A stretch of 64,000 bases of DNA from Norana najaformis (Eukaryota; Annelida; Clitellata; Crassiclitellata; Hormogastridae): positions 4,759,715 to 4,823,714 of the forward strand of contig OZ029927.1 of assembly GCA_964023275.1 (NCBI GenBank), read 5' to 3'. Below are positions 45,201 to 55,622 of the stretch, one piece after another. Each line of letters begins with the position of its first letter. The first letter of the stretch is position 1. The notes under the pieces were generated by a model, which worked only from the letters and a program-made list of their open reading frames with translations, made no database searches and was not told the origin of the DNA. The position numbers were made by a program, and so were the translations under genes.

Positions 45201-46944
45201 CCGATGATCACTTCTAAGCAAAACTGCATTGCAAGTCAAAGCAGAACCAGATCCAGAGATCGGAAGTCAGGCCACAGAGGACAAACAATCTGTACAAGAA
45301 CTTGCAGACTGGACAGCGGTGGACAGCAGACAGTTGCCTAACAACATAACATAACATGACAAGGGTTTTGCGTGGTTCAGAAGACAATTCATCTGTTTTC
45401 AGAAGACATACAATCTGTGCTAGAACCATTGCAAACTGCCAAGAATGCCTGCACCAAATTCTTGCAAAAGAAGCATACTGTTCCATCTGTCCAATGGCCT
45501 TGTCAAGAATACCTAAGATGCAACAAAAACACATTATAAAACTCTAATACACAGTCATTTAATCATGAAAGGAGCCAACCAAAAGAGTGTCACTTTGCTT
45601 TTACTAGCTGACCTATTAAGATATTTCTTTCTATGAAAATCCCATCCCACATTATGTCAGTGTCGCATCATAATATTTTGGACTGTGATTTGTCATAAGT
45701 ACTGTTTGTGTCAAATAAAACTGCTGGCTTAAGAGGTACAATGCACATACAAGATGTTTCTTCCCCATCATTATTGCCATTTCTCTTTTTTATTTGTAAT
45801 ATGAATTATTCTGATTATGAGCAAACAAGTGTGTCAACATCTTTCCATAGGCTGACAAACAGTAGTGTGTCCAAGTGTCAGCAAACTATTGAGCTCAGGT
45901 ATGTGCTGACTTTTGTGTAGAAATCGTCCTACAATGCCTACTCTGGACTTAGCACTGTAACCTTACTCTGTGACTCCTAGTTTAAAATTGCTCAAAGTTC
46001 ATCCTTATTCACAACTGAAGATCAAGTTCTCTTCTAGAACCTCTAATGTCTAAATTAAACTTCCTTTATCAACAGTACCATGCCTTTTCACATCAACAGA
46101 CAGCCACAAGTTAGCAATAATTTCTGACAATCAGCCTTTCTTCAAAATCCACCTCACAGACAGAATTCAAATCTCAGACTTCTTGTCTAGACATGTCTGC
46201 TAATGTATGCCCTAGACTGACACAACAATATATACAGTTCACTAAAATGCAAGGAATAAGAAATGCAATACAGCTGCCTCTGTCTGTACGCTGTACAGGT
46301 ATCAGCCAATCAGAAAGCCCTTCCCCACAGTTAAGAAGTTCCGGCGTTAGCCCACACCTGGGCTGGCAGCAACTAATCAATGTCTGCCTAGAGAGCAGTT
46401 GTTCGCATACACCCCAAGCGCTGTCAGGCACACAAACGCAACTCAACCAAGCCTAACGGAACAATGAAGCTGACAAGGTGGTAGTCCTACCCTCCATACA
46501 AATGTCTCAGATTGTATCACATACACCCCAATACAAAGATAGAAGTTATTGGGCATGCAGATTCCTCGCTCAGCTGATGGAAATATGGCATGTTAACAAT
46601 TTTATTACTTGCTTACTTATAACCAAAGCAAATTTTCAGCATGGCAGATTCTACTGTGGTCCAAGGAAAAACATCAGCAATCAAAACACATCTAACAGCA
46701 CAGAAAAAGAAGACTCACTGGAAAGATGGTGAATAATCATAGAATTCACAAACCTGTGATATGCTGGTCACCTAAATGAACCAGATTCAAATCTTCTTAT
46801 GCTGAGAATGCAATTCAGGGCACCGTATTCTCAAAACTAACATCAACATGCAGACGTGTTTTGGTTAGAACGCTTAATTACACATACTCTAACAGGCAAT
46901 AATGCAAAGTTACTGTGGTCCATGTTAATATGGTCTATTCCTGT
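42216..46944. other. Long gene-poor stretch
   Basis: No credible coding exon on either strand. A short TCTAA tandem run lies at about 45162-45178. Nothing else recognised. Confidence 0.4.
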
Positions 46945-47575
46945 CTGATTTAATTGTAATTTAACATTTATAAATTGCCACTTCAAGGATAAACTCCTCA
47001 GAGGCGCTCTGACCCAAACCAGTGAACCACTGTCAAATAAGACAGACTTCAGGTGCTTGTGAAACTGCAGAAGGGACAAACTGAGGAGCTTGAGCCCCAG
47101 TTCTCGAGATAGGTGATTCCAGCTGGTAAGCCCAACATACGCAAAGCTTCAGGACTGAGCTGTAACAGGGCATATATGACGGACAATAAGGAGACCAAGG
47201 GCAGCCGACCGGAGAGTGCCATGGCCTGAAATTGAGGAGACCAAAGTGCAGAAGTCCATAAGGTAATAAAGCAGAGCCAACTAGACAATTATGCATCAGG
47301 GTTAGGATCTTAAACTGAATAAGCTGCTGAATGGGGAGCCAGTGCAGTGTCCCACATAAAGGAAGTTGCATGGCCATACCTAGGGACACTACCAGTAAGA
47401 CGGGCAGTGGCACTGAGAACAGACTGAAGCTTAGAAATATTAGCTGGTGAAAGTCTAGAAGAGATAGCGTTACCAAAGTCCACCCTGGTAGAGATAATGG
47501 TGTGAAATAGAGTAGCAACAGCATGAAAGGAGAGGGAGCAGCGGATGGTACGAAGCTGATGAAGCTGAATCAAAG
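46945..47575 (-). mobile_element. L2-like LINE 3' end
   Basis: The minus strand encodes LRTIRCSLSFHAVATLFHTI, VDFGNAISSRLSPANISKLQ and LHWLPIQQLIQFKILTLM across frameshifts, the same family as 14850-16060. The tail lies at about 46950. Confidence 0.8.
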
Positions 47576-48284
47576 ATTCAAAGGAGGTTATGTAAGACAA
47601 ACACATTCCGTCTGTTACATCAATACCTTTTACCATTAATTCAAACTGACATCGACACTGAAGCAAATGATGACAGTGTGTTCTATACTTACGATTAAGC
47701 TGGGCATGATGATGGCTTCACCGACAGTATTTTGATTCCTGCCCAACGAATAGGAAATTTCCTTCTGGCAGCATTAATCATTTGACCAATGTCAACATTT
47801 AAGCTGACCGAGCTGCGCTGGCACTATCATCAACAGGGCATGCTGTTGGCCCAGTGCAGATAATCACAGCCATATCTCAGTGTAGTGCATTCCTACCTCA
47901 TCAGAAAGAATGGACAGACGTCTCTATGGCAGCGACTGCCAATATAATTGATTGGCAATCGGACAATGAATGGCAAGCTGTTAGTCAGAGGAAGCATCCT
48001 GTCATCTTCTCCAAAGGGCAGTGTCTGTAGCCTTTGGAATGATTTCAACCGAATATGAAGACACTGCTTTAGGCCTCGTAATCGTAATCGTAATCCCTAC
48101 GTGCTTACCGCACATATGTAAGCTAAGAAAAATTATGATGAGACCAATAACGCAAGATGCCGCTATCGCCTGTTAATGAAAGCCGACAGACGCACAGGAG
48201 ATAAGCTATGATCGGCGCATTATCCTCTACAATCAGTCATTCGACATTAAATGAGTGCCTCTACAGCAGAGATGAGCACAGCCC
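47576..48284. other. Intergenic with an isolated tail repeat
   Basis: A lone CGTAATCGTAATCGTAATCC run at about 48076-48095 is the same tail seen on the L2 and T repeats, but the attached body is unrecognised. Confidence 0.4.
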
Positions 48285-48380
48285 GAAAAATCGCGGCCCG
48301 GCCCGGCCCGCGTTGAGCAGGACCCGGCCGGCGTAGTAAAAATGTTTGGCTTGGCCCGGCCCGCTCCGCTCCGATGCTTA
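48285..48380 (+). repeat. GC-rich (GGCCC)n-type block, possible hAT-derived end
   Basis: CAGAGATGAGCACAGCCC followed by repeated CGGCCCGGCCCG. Blocks like this occur in some hAT-type terminal regions, but no partner inverted repeat was found, so the assignment is weak. Confidence 0.25.
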
Positions 48381-49187
48381 TCTCTAATCGGTTTGCGGCG
48401 TGTCATTGATAATGTTCGGTGATTACATCCTCAGTGTAAGTAAGCAGGTCCCTATCAGACATGTAAAAATGCTAACTTAAACTTACCAAATGGACAAAAA
48501 CTAATAGCAAAATATCTCGACAGCAGTTCTGCACAAAGACTGACAAATGTGATAATCAACACTTTAAAAATGCGTACCGGAACTTCTCGGCATATTAAGT
48601 TTACCGCTTTGGAACTGTACTGCCACCTGGAGGGGTTAAAGCCAGCTGCAGCCGTTTATTCAACCAGCTGTACACAGCTGATACAGTCTGTGTAAAGTAA
48701 TGACAATGAGACTGAATATTAGCCGGTGCATCGTGCACACTGATTTTACAAATGTTCAATCATGCAGTGCTAAACAGCAAGTTTCTGTATCGCATCTCAC
48801 GTGTTGAATAACTAGCATAGGGAGGCATGCCGCAATTGCTGGTTTAGCGGATTCACGTATAAACTAGTGTCGCGTAAACGGGATCAGTTGCACCTTAGCT
48901 TGTCATAAAGGCAAGTTTTCTGCATATCTAACATTGCATACAAATAAAAGTTAATATATTTACTATATATAATCACCAAGCACATGTCAGCATCTGATTC
49001 TTCAGAATAGCCAGCATTTCTTCCTTTACGGGAGATGATTTTGTTGTATTACAGTTTATGACAACAAATAGAAATTTCTGTTTTATTAATCAAGGAGGAA
49101 TTGTACAATTGCAGGTGATGCCGACTTAAAGTTTCTATGCAGCCGGAACATTCCGAAGCATCACTGGAGAGTTCTTTGGCCCCTGAA

Positions 49188-49312
49188 GCTTACGGGGTTT
49201 TACGCCACGCCAGAGGCCCCATGAGGTCCAACGACTAACACAGAATCTACTTCTGGCTTACGGAGTTTTACGTCACGCCAGAGGCCTCTGGAATTCTACG
49301 ACTAGCACACAG
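49188..49312 (+). repeat. Imperfect tandem duplication, 68-bp period
   Basis: GCTTACGGGGTTTTACGCCA at 49188 recurs as GCTTACGGAGTTTTACGTCA at 49256; the similarity runs for about 56 bp. It lies just outside the P-element left end. Confidence 0.75.
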
Positions 49313-49404
49313 ATACAGACGAGAGAAAGATAGGCAGCGAGGCACCACGGTATTCGCAAAAAATCTCAAAAGGAATCTTCGTCATCAAGGATGCGTATTT
49401 GCAG

Positions 49405-49440
49405 CAAAGATCTTAGAGTCGTAGACTAAGATATGACACT
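49405..49440 (+). repeat. P-element left terminal inverted repeat
   Basis: 36 bp, beginning CAAAGATCTTAGAGTCG and ending GATATGACACT. It is identical to the reverse complement of 53129-53164 and is itself partly self-complementary around AGTCGTAGACT. Confidence 0.93.
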
Positions 49441-49479
49441 CAATGTATCTGAATGTACACACCACCTACCTTGGGATGT

Positions 49480-49508
49480 GTGGCGCCACCATACGATTGG
49501 ATTGATAG
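49480..49508 (+). repeat. P-element subterminal inverted repeat, left
   Basis: GTGGCGCCAC (49480-49489, itself a palindrome) and GATTGGATTGATAG (49495-49508) recur inverted at 53068-53077 and 53049-53062. Drosophila P elements also carry subterminal inverted repeats about 125 bp in, so these are candidate transposase sites. Confidence 0.8.
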
Positions 49509-49519
49509 AGTTTGTAAAC

Positions 49520-52500
49520 ATGGCTTCGAAGCCAGGAGGGATCTGTTGTGCTGCGATTAATTGCAGCGTAACGACGTACAATGCGCAAAAGATTTCATTA
49601 TTTAGATTTCCGAAAGATGCTGAAAGGTAAGTACAAAGTAACGTATAAACTATATTATTAAATGTTCGATGACTGCTGTCGGTGATACACATAACATACA
49701 TCACATACCCGATACATACCCGATGGACCCATTGAAAGATGGACAGGGTCGAGGCCATACTGTCGGTATAGAAAATCCCGAATACATCACACTCTTCTAT
49801 CAATCACCGCTTTTCATTCCTCAAGCTGTTATACGTGATCAGAGGCCCGCAAACAATGCTATTTGGAAACATTGGAAAACGTTTCTGTTTCGAAAATATC
49901 ACTTGAGATGTTGGCGACCGGCAAACGTTCTCTGTGCAAAGTCTGTTCTGGCTTTCAAATCTTGTCTAAGAACGCATCTCTTCCTTATTTCCTAGGTTGT
50001 TTCCATGTCATATCAATATGTAACTTTTGCTTATAACTTGCCCGGCAACATTTTATTGTAGAAAATTAATAGTTATCTGCTGTTACTGTTTTATTACATG
50101 AGAACAGGTGTAAGAAGTGGAGAGTCAACACGCGGCGTTCAGACCTGGACTGCAAAAGTGTTGAAGTGCTGAACAAAACCTTCCGACTGTGCAGTAGGCA
50201 TTTCGAAGATTCACAGTTCATGAACACCAAACATGACAAGCTTATATGGAATGCTGTTCCAACACTGTTTGATATTCCAAACAAGCCATCATCGATCACA
50301 CAAAAACGACGACACATTATCAGGCATACACCAAAGTCAAATGTTTCTGTGAAAAGCAGCAAATTACAGCTGCTCAAAAACGTTCCTAACGAACACAAGG
50401 ACAGCGATGAAGTTCTTGCTGTGGAAGAGTCTCTTTCTGCAGCTGTGGCTGTCAATAGTGTTTTGCCTATTTCATCATCTGCTAACCTGGAACTTCTAAA
50501 TGACCAGTCTGAAGGTTGCTCCACGGGGTCGTCATGTAACTGTTCAGACAAGAAGAAACTTAAGAATGAAATTGTCAGACTACGAACTCGACTGAGGAGA
50601 CAGACAGGAAAGGATCAAAGTACATCAAAATGCAACAGTGTCTTGACACGGAAGCAAGGAGCTGCTTCCTGTGACCGTTTGATAGCAGAACTGTGCAACT
50701 ATCTTCCACCATCTACTGTCACTTTTCTGAAGACACAGATCAATATGTGTCTTGTTTCCAAACAAGGTAGACGTTGGACAGTTAATGAAAAAATGTTTGC
50801 AATGTCTGTATTTTATCAAAGCAGAAAATCTTATAAGCTGTTGCAAAATATTTTCTGTATGCCATCCAAAAGGACTTTGCAGCGAACGCTCCAAAACTGC
50901 AACCTTTATCCCGGCTTTAGCAAGCAATTTTTTGGTACTCTAAAAATAAAGATGCAGCAAGCCTCTGAGAAGGCTAAAGACTGTGTGCTAATTTTTGATG
51001 AAATGGCATTAAAGCAGAAATTGATATACAACAGAGAACGGGATTGTATAGAAGGTTTTGAGGATTTTGGTGTGTTTGGAACTACTCAGCATACAGCAGA
51101 CCATGTTCTTGTATTTATGTTGCGTGGAATTTCTGTGAAATGGAAGCAGCCTCTTGCTTACTTTCTTGTAAGTGGGTCTATCAAACCAACTATTTTGTAC
51201 AGCCTTTTGCATGATTGTCTGGCAAAGTTGGAGGAAATACATTTGTTTCCTAAAGCTGTTATATGTGATCAGGGACCCACAAACAGATGCTATTTAGAAA
51301 CATTAGAAAACGTTTCTGTTTCTCAACCATTTCTGTTTCATGGTTGCAAAAAAGTGTATGTAATCTACGACCCCCACATTTGCTTAAAAACATTTGAAAC
51401 AACTTTAAAAAACATGACTTTGTATGGGGTTCTGGAGAAAATAGGCAAAATGTGTGTTGGAAGCATGTGTCAGAATTTTATGCATTTGACAGAAACCTGC
51501 CCATTAGAATGGCACCTCATCTGACGGATAAGCATCTTGATATGCCTCCATTTACTAGCATGCGTGTCAATCTTGCAGCACAAGTTCTTAGTCACTCTGT
51601 GGCAGCAGGCATTCAAACACTTTGTCACCTTGGAAAGTTGGATAGAGATGCAGAACATACTGCAAAATTCATTGATAAGTTTGATAAGATTTTTAACGCT
51701 TGTAATAGCCGAACAATAAAGAGTTCGCAACCCATGGGGCATGCGGTTTCTAATGGCAGCGGTCATGATGTGTTCTTCCAAGACATATTGGCTTACTTGC
51801 AAGACTTAAAACCTGCCAGATCAAAGAAGGTACTGCCTTGCATTTTAGGCTGGCAGATTACATTAAAGTCCATTATTGAACTGTGGAAAAATTTATATGC
51901 AGAGAACAAATATAAGTTCTTGTTGACATCTCGGTTAAACCAGGACTGCTTTGAGAATTTTTTTCAACGATCCGTGGTTGTGGAGGACACAGGGACAATC
52001 CTGATGTCACAGAATTTCGTTCCAATTTTAGATATATCGCTGTTGACAAATTGTTTGTTGATAATTGTGGACGAAACTGTGAAAATGATATAGATGATGT
52101 GCTTATAGATATATCGTCATTGTCGAATCTTTTGAAGTCCAGGTTACATGATGATGAACACTATGCTTCCGCTTCACATATTGATCATGAGATCACTTGT
52201 GAAATGACATGTGAAGATGACTTTGACCTTCAAGATATATCAGATATTCCTGATTTGCCACTGGAAGTTGACAATGTCTTGGCATATATGAGTGGCTATA
52301 TCTGAAGAAAGTGTGGCTTTAATGATGGATCTGGCATGTGCCAAACATGCAGTGATTTGTACACAAGTGTACACTTGTCTTATCCTCAGTTTCCTTTCTT
52401 ACAGCTAAAGGCATTTAAAGACACTGGTTGTTTAGTTTACCCATCCATGGCGTTTTTGGCTTTCACCAGGGACTTGGAAAAACTGTTTCAGAATTCATTT

Positions 52501-52731
52501 GACAAATTGCAGCATAGTTCTGGTATATTAAAACGACTATGCTTATTTGCCCAAAAGAATTTAGATATTGCTGCATGTGGATCAGCAACATGTGGTGCCC
52601 GGCTGAAATACATGATGAAATTGTACATGACAGTTCGAATCCACAGTAAGATCAAAATTCTTAACCAGCAACTTCAAAACTCCTGCAAGCTTAAGCGCAA
52701 TCGTAAAGCAAAGAAAATTTTGCATGAGTAA
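49520..52731 (+). pseudogene. THAP9/P-element-type transposase, broken
   Basis: Exon 1 49520-49626 (donor AAAG|GTAAGT), exon 2 from 50108 (acceptor GAACAG|G). The phases fuse the two halves of a THAP zinc finger: Cys pair in ICCAAINC, then RCKKWRVNTR, LCSRHF (third Cys and His) and AVPTLF. Next come a basic helical segment (KKLKNEIVRLRTRLRRQTGK) and the P-type RNase H-like catalytic region: Asp in LIFDEMALKQK (about 50990) and in AVICDQGPTN (about 51260), then YDPHICLKTF. Three lesions follow: a TG-dinucleotide shift at about 51450-51457, a T-run shift at 51958-51964, and an in-frame TGA at 52303-52305 (after YMSGYI). Downstream RKCG and Cys-rich C-terminal sequence stays recognisable to the stop near 52731. 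It presumably cannot make full-length transposase, yet the conservation shows recent activity. Confidence 0.88.
49627..50107 (+). other. Transposase intron 1, a mosaic of foreign fragments
   Basis: From left to right: a piece like the SINE S body end (about 49700-49785, GGACAGGGTCGAGGCCATAC); a diverged copy (49818-49893) of transposase sequence at about 51244-51323, including CTGTTATACGTGATCAGAGG versus CTGTTATATGTGATCAGGGA; and an L2-type C-terminus (about 49905-50000, with LCAKSVLAFKSCLRTHLF). Confidence 0.7.
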
Positions 52732-53048
52732 GCAGTTCAATTTATTTTTTTCATTTGTCTGCCTTCTGTTGGTTTGGTCATGGATACAGACTTCTGAGGC
52801 TTTATTGTTGACATTGTTTCTTTACTGAAGATGAATGTGAAACCAAAGATCTTTGTGTAATACTGCTCAGCTCCATACACTTAGTTCAATGTTAATGTTC
52901 TTAATTATGTATATTTGAATTATGTAAACTGTGAGTGAATTTTATTTGCAATAAAAAATTATTCACTTTACTTGTATATCCAAATTTCAGGCCGAGAACG
53001 CTTACCAATAGGCTACATTATTTGTCTGCGTCTATCTTTGCTAAGAAG

Positions 53049-53077
53049 CTATCAATCCAATCACTACGTGGCGCCAC
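53049..53077 (-). repeat. P-element subterminal inverted repeat, right
   Basis: Mirror of 49480-49508. Confidence 0.8.
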
Positions 53078-53128
53078 GGTTTGCGTACATTTGACCACCA
53101 CCAGGCCGAATACACAGCGGAGATAGGA

Positions 53129-53164
53129 AGTGTCATATCTTAGTCTACGACTCTAAGATCTTTG
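53129..53164 (-). repeat. P-element right terminal inverted repeat
   Basis: Exact reverse complement of 49405-49440 over 36 bp. Confidence 0.93.
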
Positions 53165-53439
53165 GTAATATGGCCTTGTGCGTAGGGCTCAAAACAGCGT
53201 TTTCGTATTTCCAATTCATCGACACTCCAGATAATATATGTACTCTTTTGACTGTTAAAGGAAACCCACTAACGATAGATGAAATTTTGTTTCAGAAGAG
53301 TCCCCAAAACGCAGTTTAGCAATAGCCTTGGCCGTTGGATGGCTCCCTAACATTTGTAGACTCCTATAACATTATTATTAACAAGATCAGGCCCTATTCG
53401 CAAATTCACCGGCAGTAAATGTCAATGTACACGGTTTTA
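53165..53439. other. Spacer right of the P element
   Basis: Nothing recognised. Confidence 0.4.
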
Positions 53440-53580
53440 TATATTGACCGTATGGCCTCGACCCTGCTCATTTTGCAATGAACTGATCGGGTGAGATCCT
53501 TTACCACCGCTGCCCGTTTGAATGGACCCCAAGCCATGTAAGGTCCTGAAATATAGTCTGATATTAGCCACTCCTATATT
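53440..53580 (-). mobile_element. SINE-like body, family S copy 3
   Basis: On the minus strand: CATTCAAACGGGCAGCGGTG, GGATCTCACCCGATCAG and GGTCGAGGCCATACGGTC. Closely similar to 345-500 and 9364-9515. Confidence 0.7.
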
Positions 53581-54419
53581 GGAGATCTGTGAACAATCGG
53601 ACGGCGCATATGGTGCTAATTAGACGCGAATATTTTAATTTGGACAGTACTTTTTCGTTATTGGAATTACGCCAGAATAGCTTTTCACGTTCTTATTTGC
53701 TTCTTCTATTGAAATATAATAGATCCCTTGGTCTCCGACGTCACTCAAGTATTTAATGGCGGACAGGTTTGAATAATTCGTTTACAAAAGACGGAAAAGG
53801 GTGCAAAAGTCGGGGATTTAAAGAGTTTTCGGCCTTAAAACTGTCTCATCGTGGACAAATACGACTTATCAAGTGTGTGGATTTTATACAACTTTCATGC
53901 GTAATTATTAGTGAAGCGAAGTGTCAATCTTGTTGCAGAGAACCGTTAGGGTGTCTTCACTTGAGACAAGCACTAAATGTTATGTAATTAGCATGTCCAG
54001 ATTTAGACTACATTACGAAACGCTGGAGAGTGTGGGATTGGATTAATAGACTGGTGTTTTGTGTCGCGCAACCGTAAGAACACCATATTGAGAAGCTCCT
54101 CCATTACATTATAGGGTTAAGATTAGTGATAGCTACCGCATTTCAAGTAGTCACATTTCATTTTGTATGCTTTTTGTGAAGCTTTTGGCCTGCAGAAGGA
54201 TTATGCATGTTTTTTACTTCTAGTGTTCAATCTCAAATTGCCGGATCTCAAAGATGCACTTGATAAAAAATTACTCAAACATCTTCAGTATACCTGATCT
54301 GCCAGTCAGTTTGTAAATTATGATGGGTAATCTGGGACTGCAACATTCAGCATTGAACAGTAGTTGATGTACATGGATAAAGACTTGTAAAATAGTCGGT
54401 AATTTTACTTAACGTAGTG
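53581..54419. other. Intergenic, nothing recognised
   Basis: An ACGTCACT (CRE-like) motif lies near 53738; no gene model is supported. Confidence 0.35.
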
Positions 54420-55200
54420 GATCCGTTAACGCCCGGCACGTTAGCGGAAACTCAGACTAGATTCACGCCCGTCACGCTATTGGCTAAAGCATGTCACGTG
54501 AATTTTGCACTTCCGTTGTGATTTTGGTCACTTCCGGATGGATTTCTAGATTTTGAAATGGTAGCCCTCGGGCTGCATCAGTTTAGCTAGCTTTCCATCA
54601 ATTTCTCTTATAAAGATAATGTCGTAATTCCATACTCTGAACGCTATTTCATGCATTTTAATTACAAATACCAAAGGTCACGTTGACGTGCCAACAAAAA
54701 ACGCATTAAAATGGGCTATGAGGCAATAAACTTATATTTCCGAAAAAGAAATGTATTTTTGGGTTTGTTGGACTGAAATTTATTTTAGAAAATCCCTGTT
54801 TCTTGTTTTTGTTTGCAAATGCATGATAGGCAATTATGCAGGTTCTCATAACAACATCCAGTTATTAATATACAGATATTTTATCAGAAAGGGGTCCAAA
54901 TTAGGTCATTTTTGCTGCAGTCCTTTCCTAACTTACAAACGTGTTACGCTTTACTATATTCGGGTGTGAGAGGATCTGCGACCGGTGGACGTCAGCGCAT
55001 CCTCGTCAACTTCGGTCACGCCCGTCAGCCCCATTCACGTGCACAAAATCATGTGCTGTGCATTGACCAATTGCATGGCGGGCGTTATTCGAGTCCCGTG
55101 TATAGACTAACACCGGGCATTACGGTATCCACGACCTTTACTTAAATGGCCGTTTGCAATCGCCTACTTGTAAACAATATGGCCACCCCAGATTTCAAGA
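54420..55200 (+). promoter_or_regulatory. Candidate promoter region of the MEINOX-like gene
   Basis: CpG-richer than its surroundings. It contains an inverted CCAAT box (ATTGGCTAA, about 54479), CACGTG (about 54495), two ETS/GABP-type ACTTCCG motifs (about 54511 and 54531) and, near 54992, GACGTCAG. It lies 0.3-1 kb upstream of the first coding exon. No transcription start can be fixed from sequence. Confidence 0.35.
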
Positions 55201-55484
55201 GAAAGTAGAGCGCTGTACTCTCCTGTAAGAACTCCCCATAAATAAGTGAAAGCTGCATGTAATTTAACCCATGTGGACTCAGATCCAGGATGAATCTCAT
55301 ACCATTAAATCTATCCAAGGAAGCTACTTGAAACAATAAGTCATTGTTCTCAGCAAAAAAGCAAAGTATTGTCATACGCCTGTTATCCTTTATAGACATA
55401 GTTTTTATATTTAGAAAGCAAGTAGTCTTAACATTTAATTTTAAACATTTTATATTAACTCTGCTTCAGTCTTTGCCAACGACA

Positions 55485-55622
55485 ATGTCTCAGTTTGGAA
55501 GGAGTTTTGGCAGTGCAACACCTCCAACAGTTCGCAATGTCTCTTTTGGCACTTACCGTGATTCCAGTATGCCAAAAAATGAAGATGCCTACTCTGGATT
55601 TCGAACAAATAAATCTTATCAA
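55485..55622 (+). CDS. MEINOX-like gene, first visible coding exon
   Basis: 46 codons, [20 protein letters not shown] onward, ending TNKSYQ, with donor CAA|GTATGA (phase 0). It joins the next exon as [11 protein letters not shown]. It is placed by phase and by the good ATG, with no homology of its own. Confidence 0.6.

Larger units (their letters stand above)
49405..53164 (+). mobile_element. P-element superfamily DNA transposon with THAP transposase
   Basis: A 3,760-bp element bounded by 36-bp perfect terminal inverted repeats (49405-49440 and 53129-53164). Inside are a subterminal inverted pair and a spliced gene for a THAP-domain P-type transposase on the plus strand. No 8-bp target duplication is seen at the ends as drawn (left flank ATTTGCAG, right flank GTAATATG), so the true ends may differ by some bases or the duplication has decayed. 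Confidence 0.85.

Noticed and set aside
49797-49817. Coding continuation of the transposase through the intron copy
   Set aside because: The THAP finger is restored only by joining 49626 to 50108; the intron copy is frameshifted and fused to LINE sequence.
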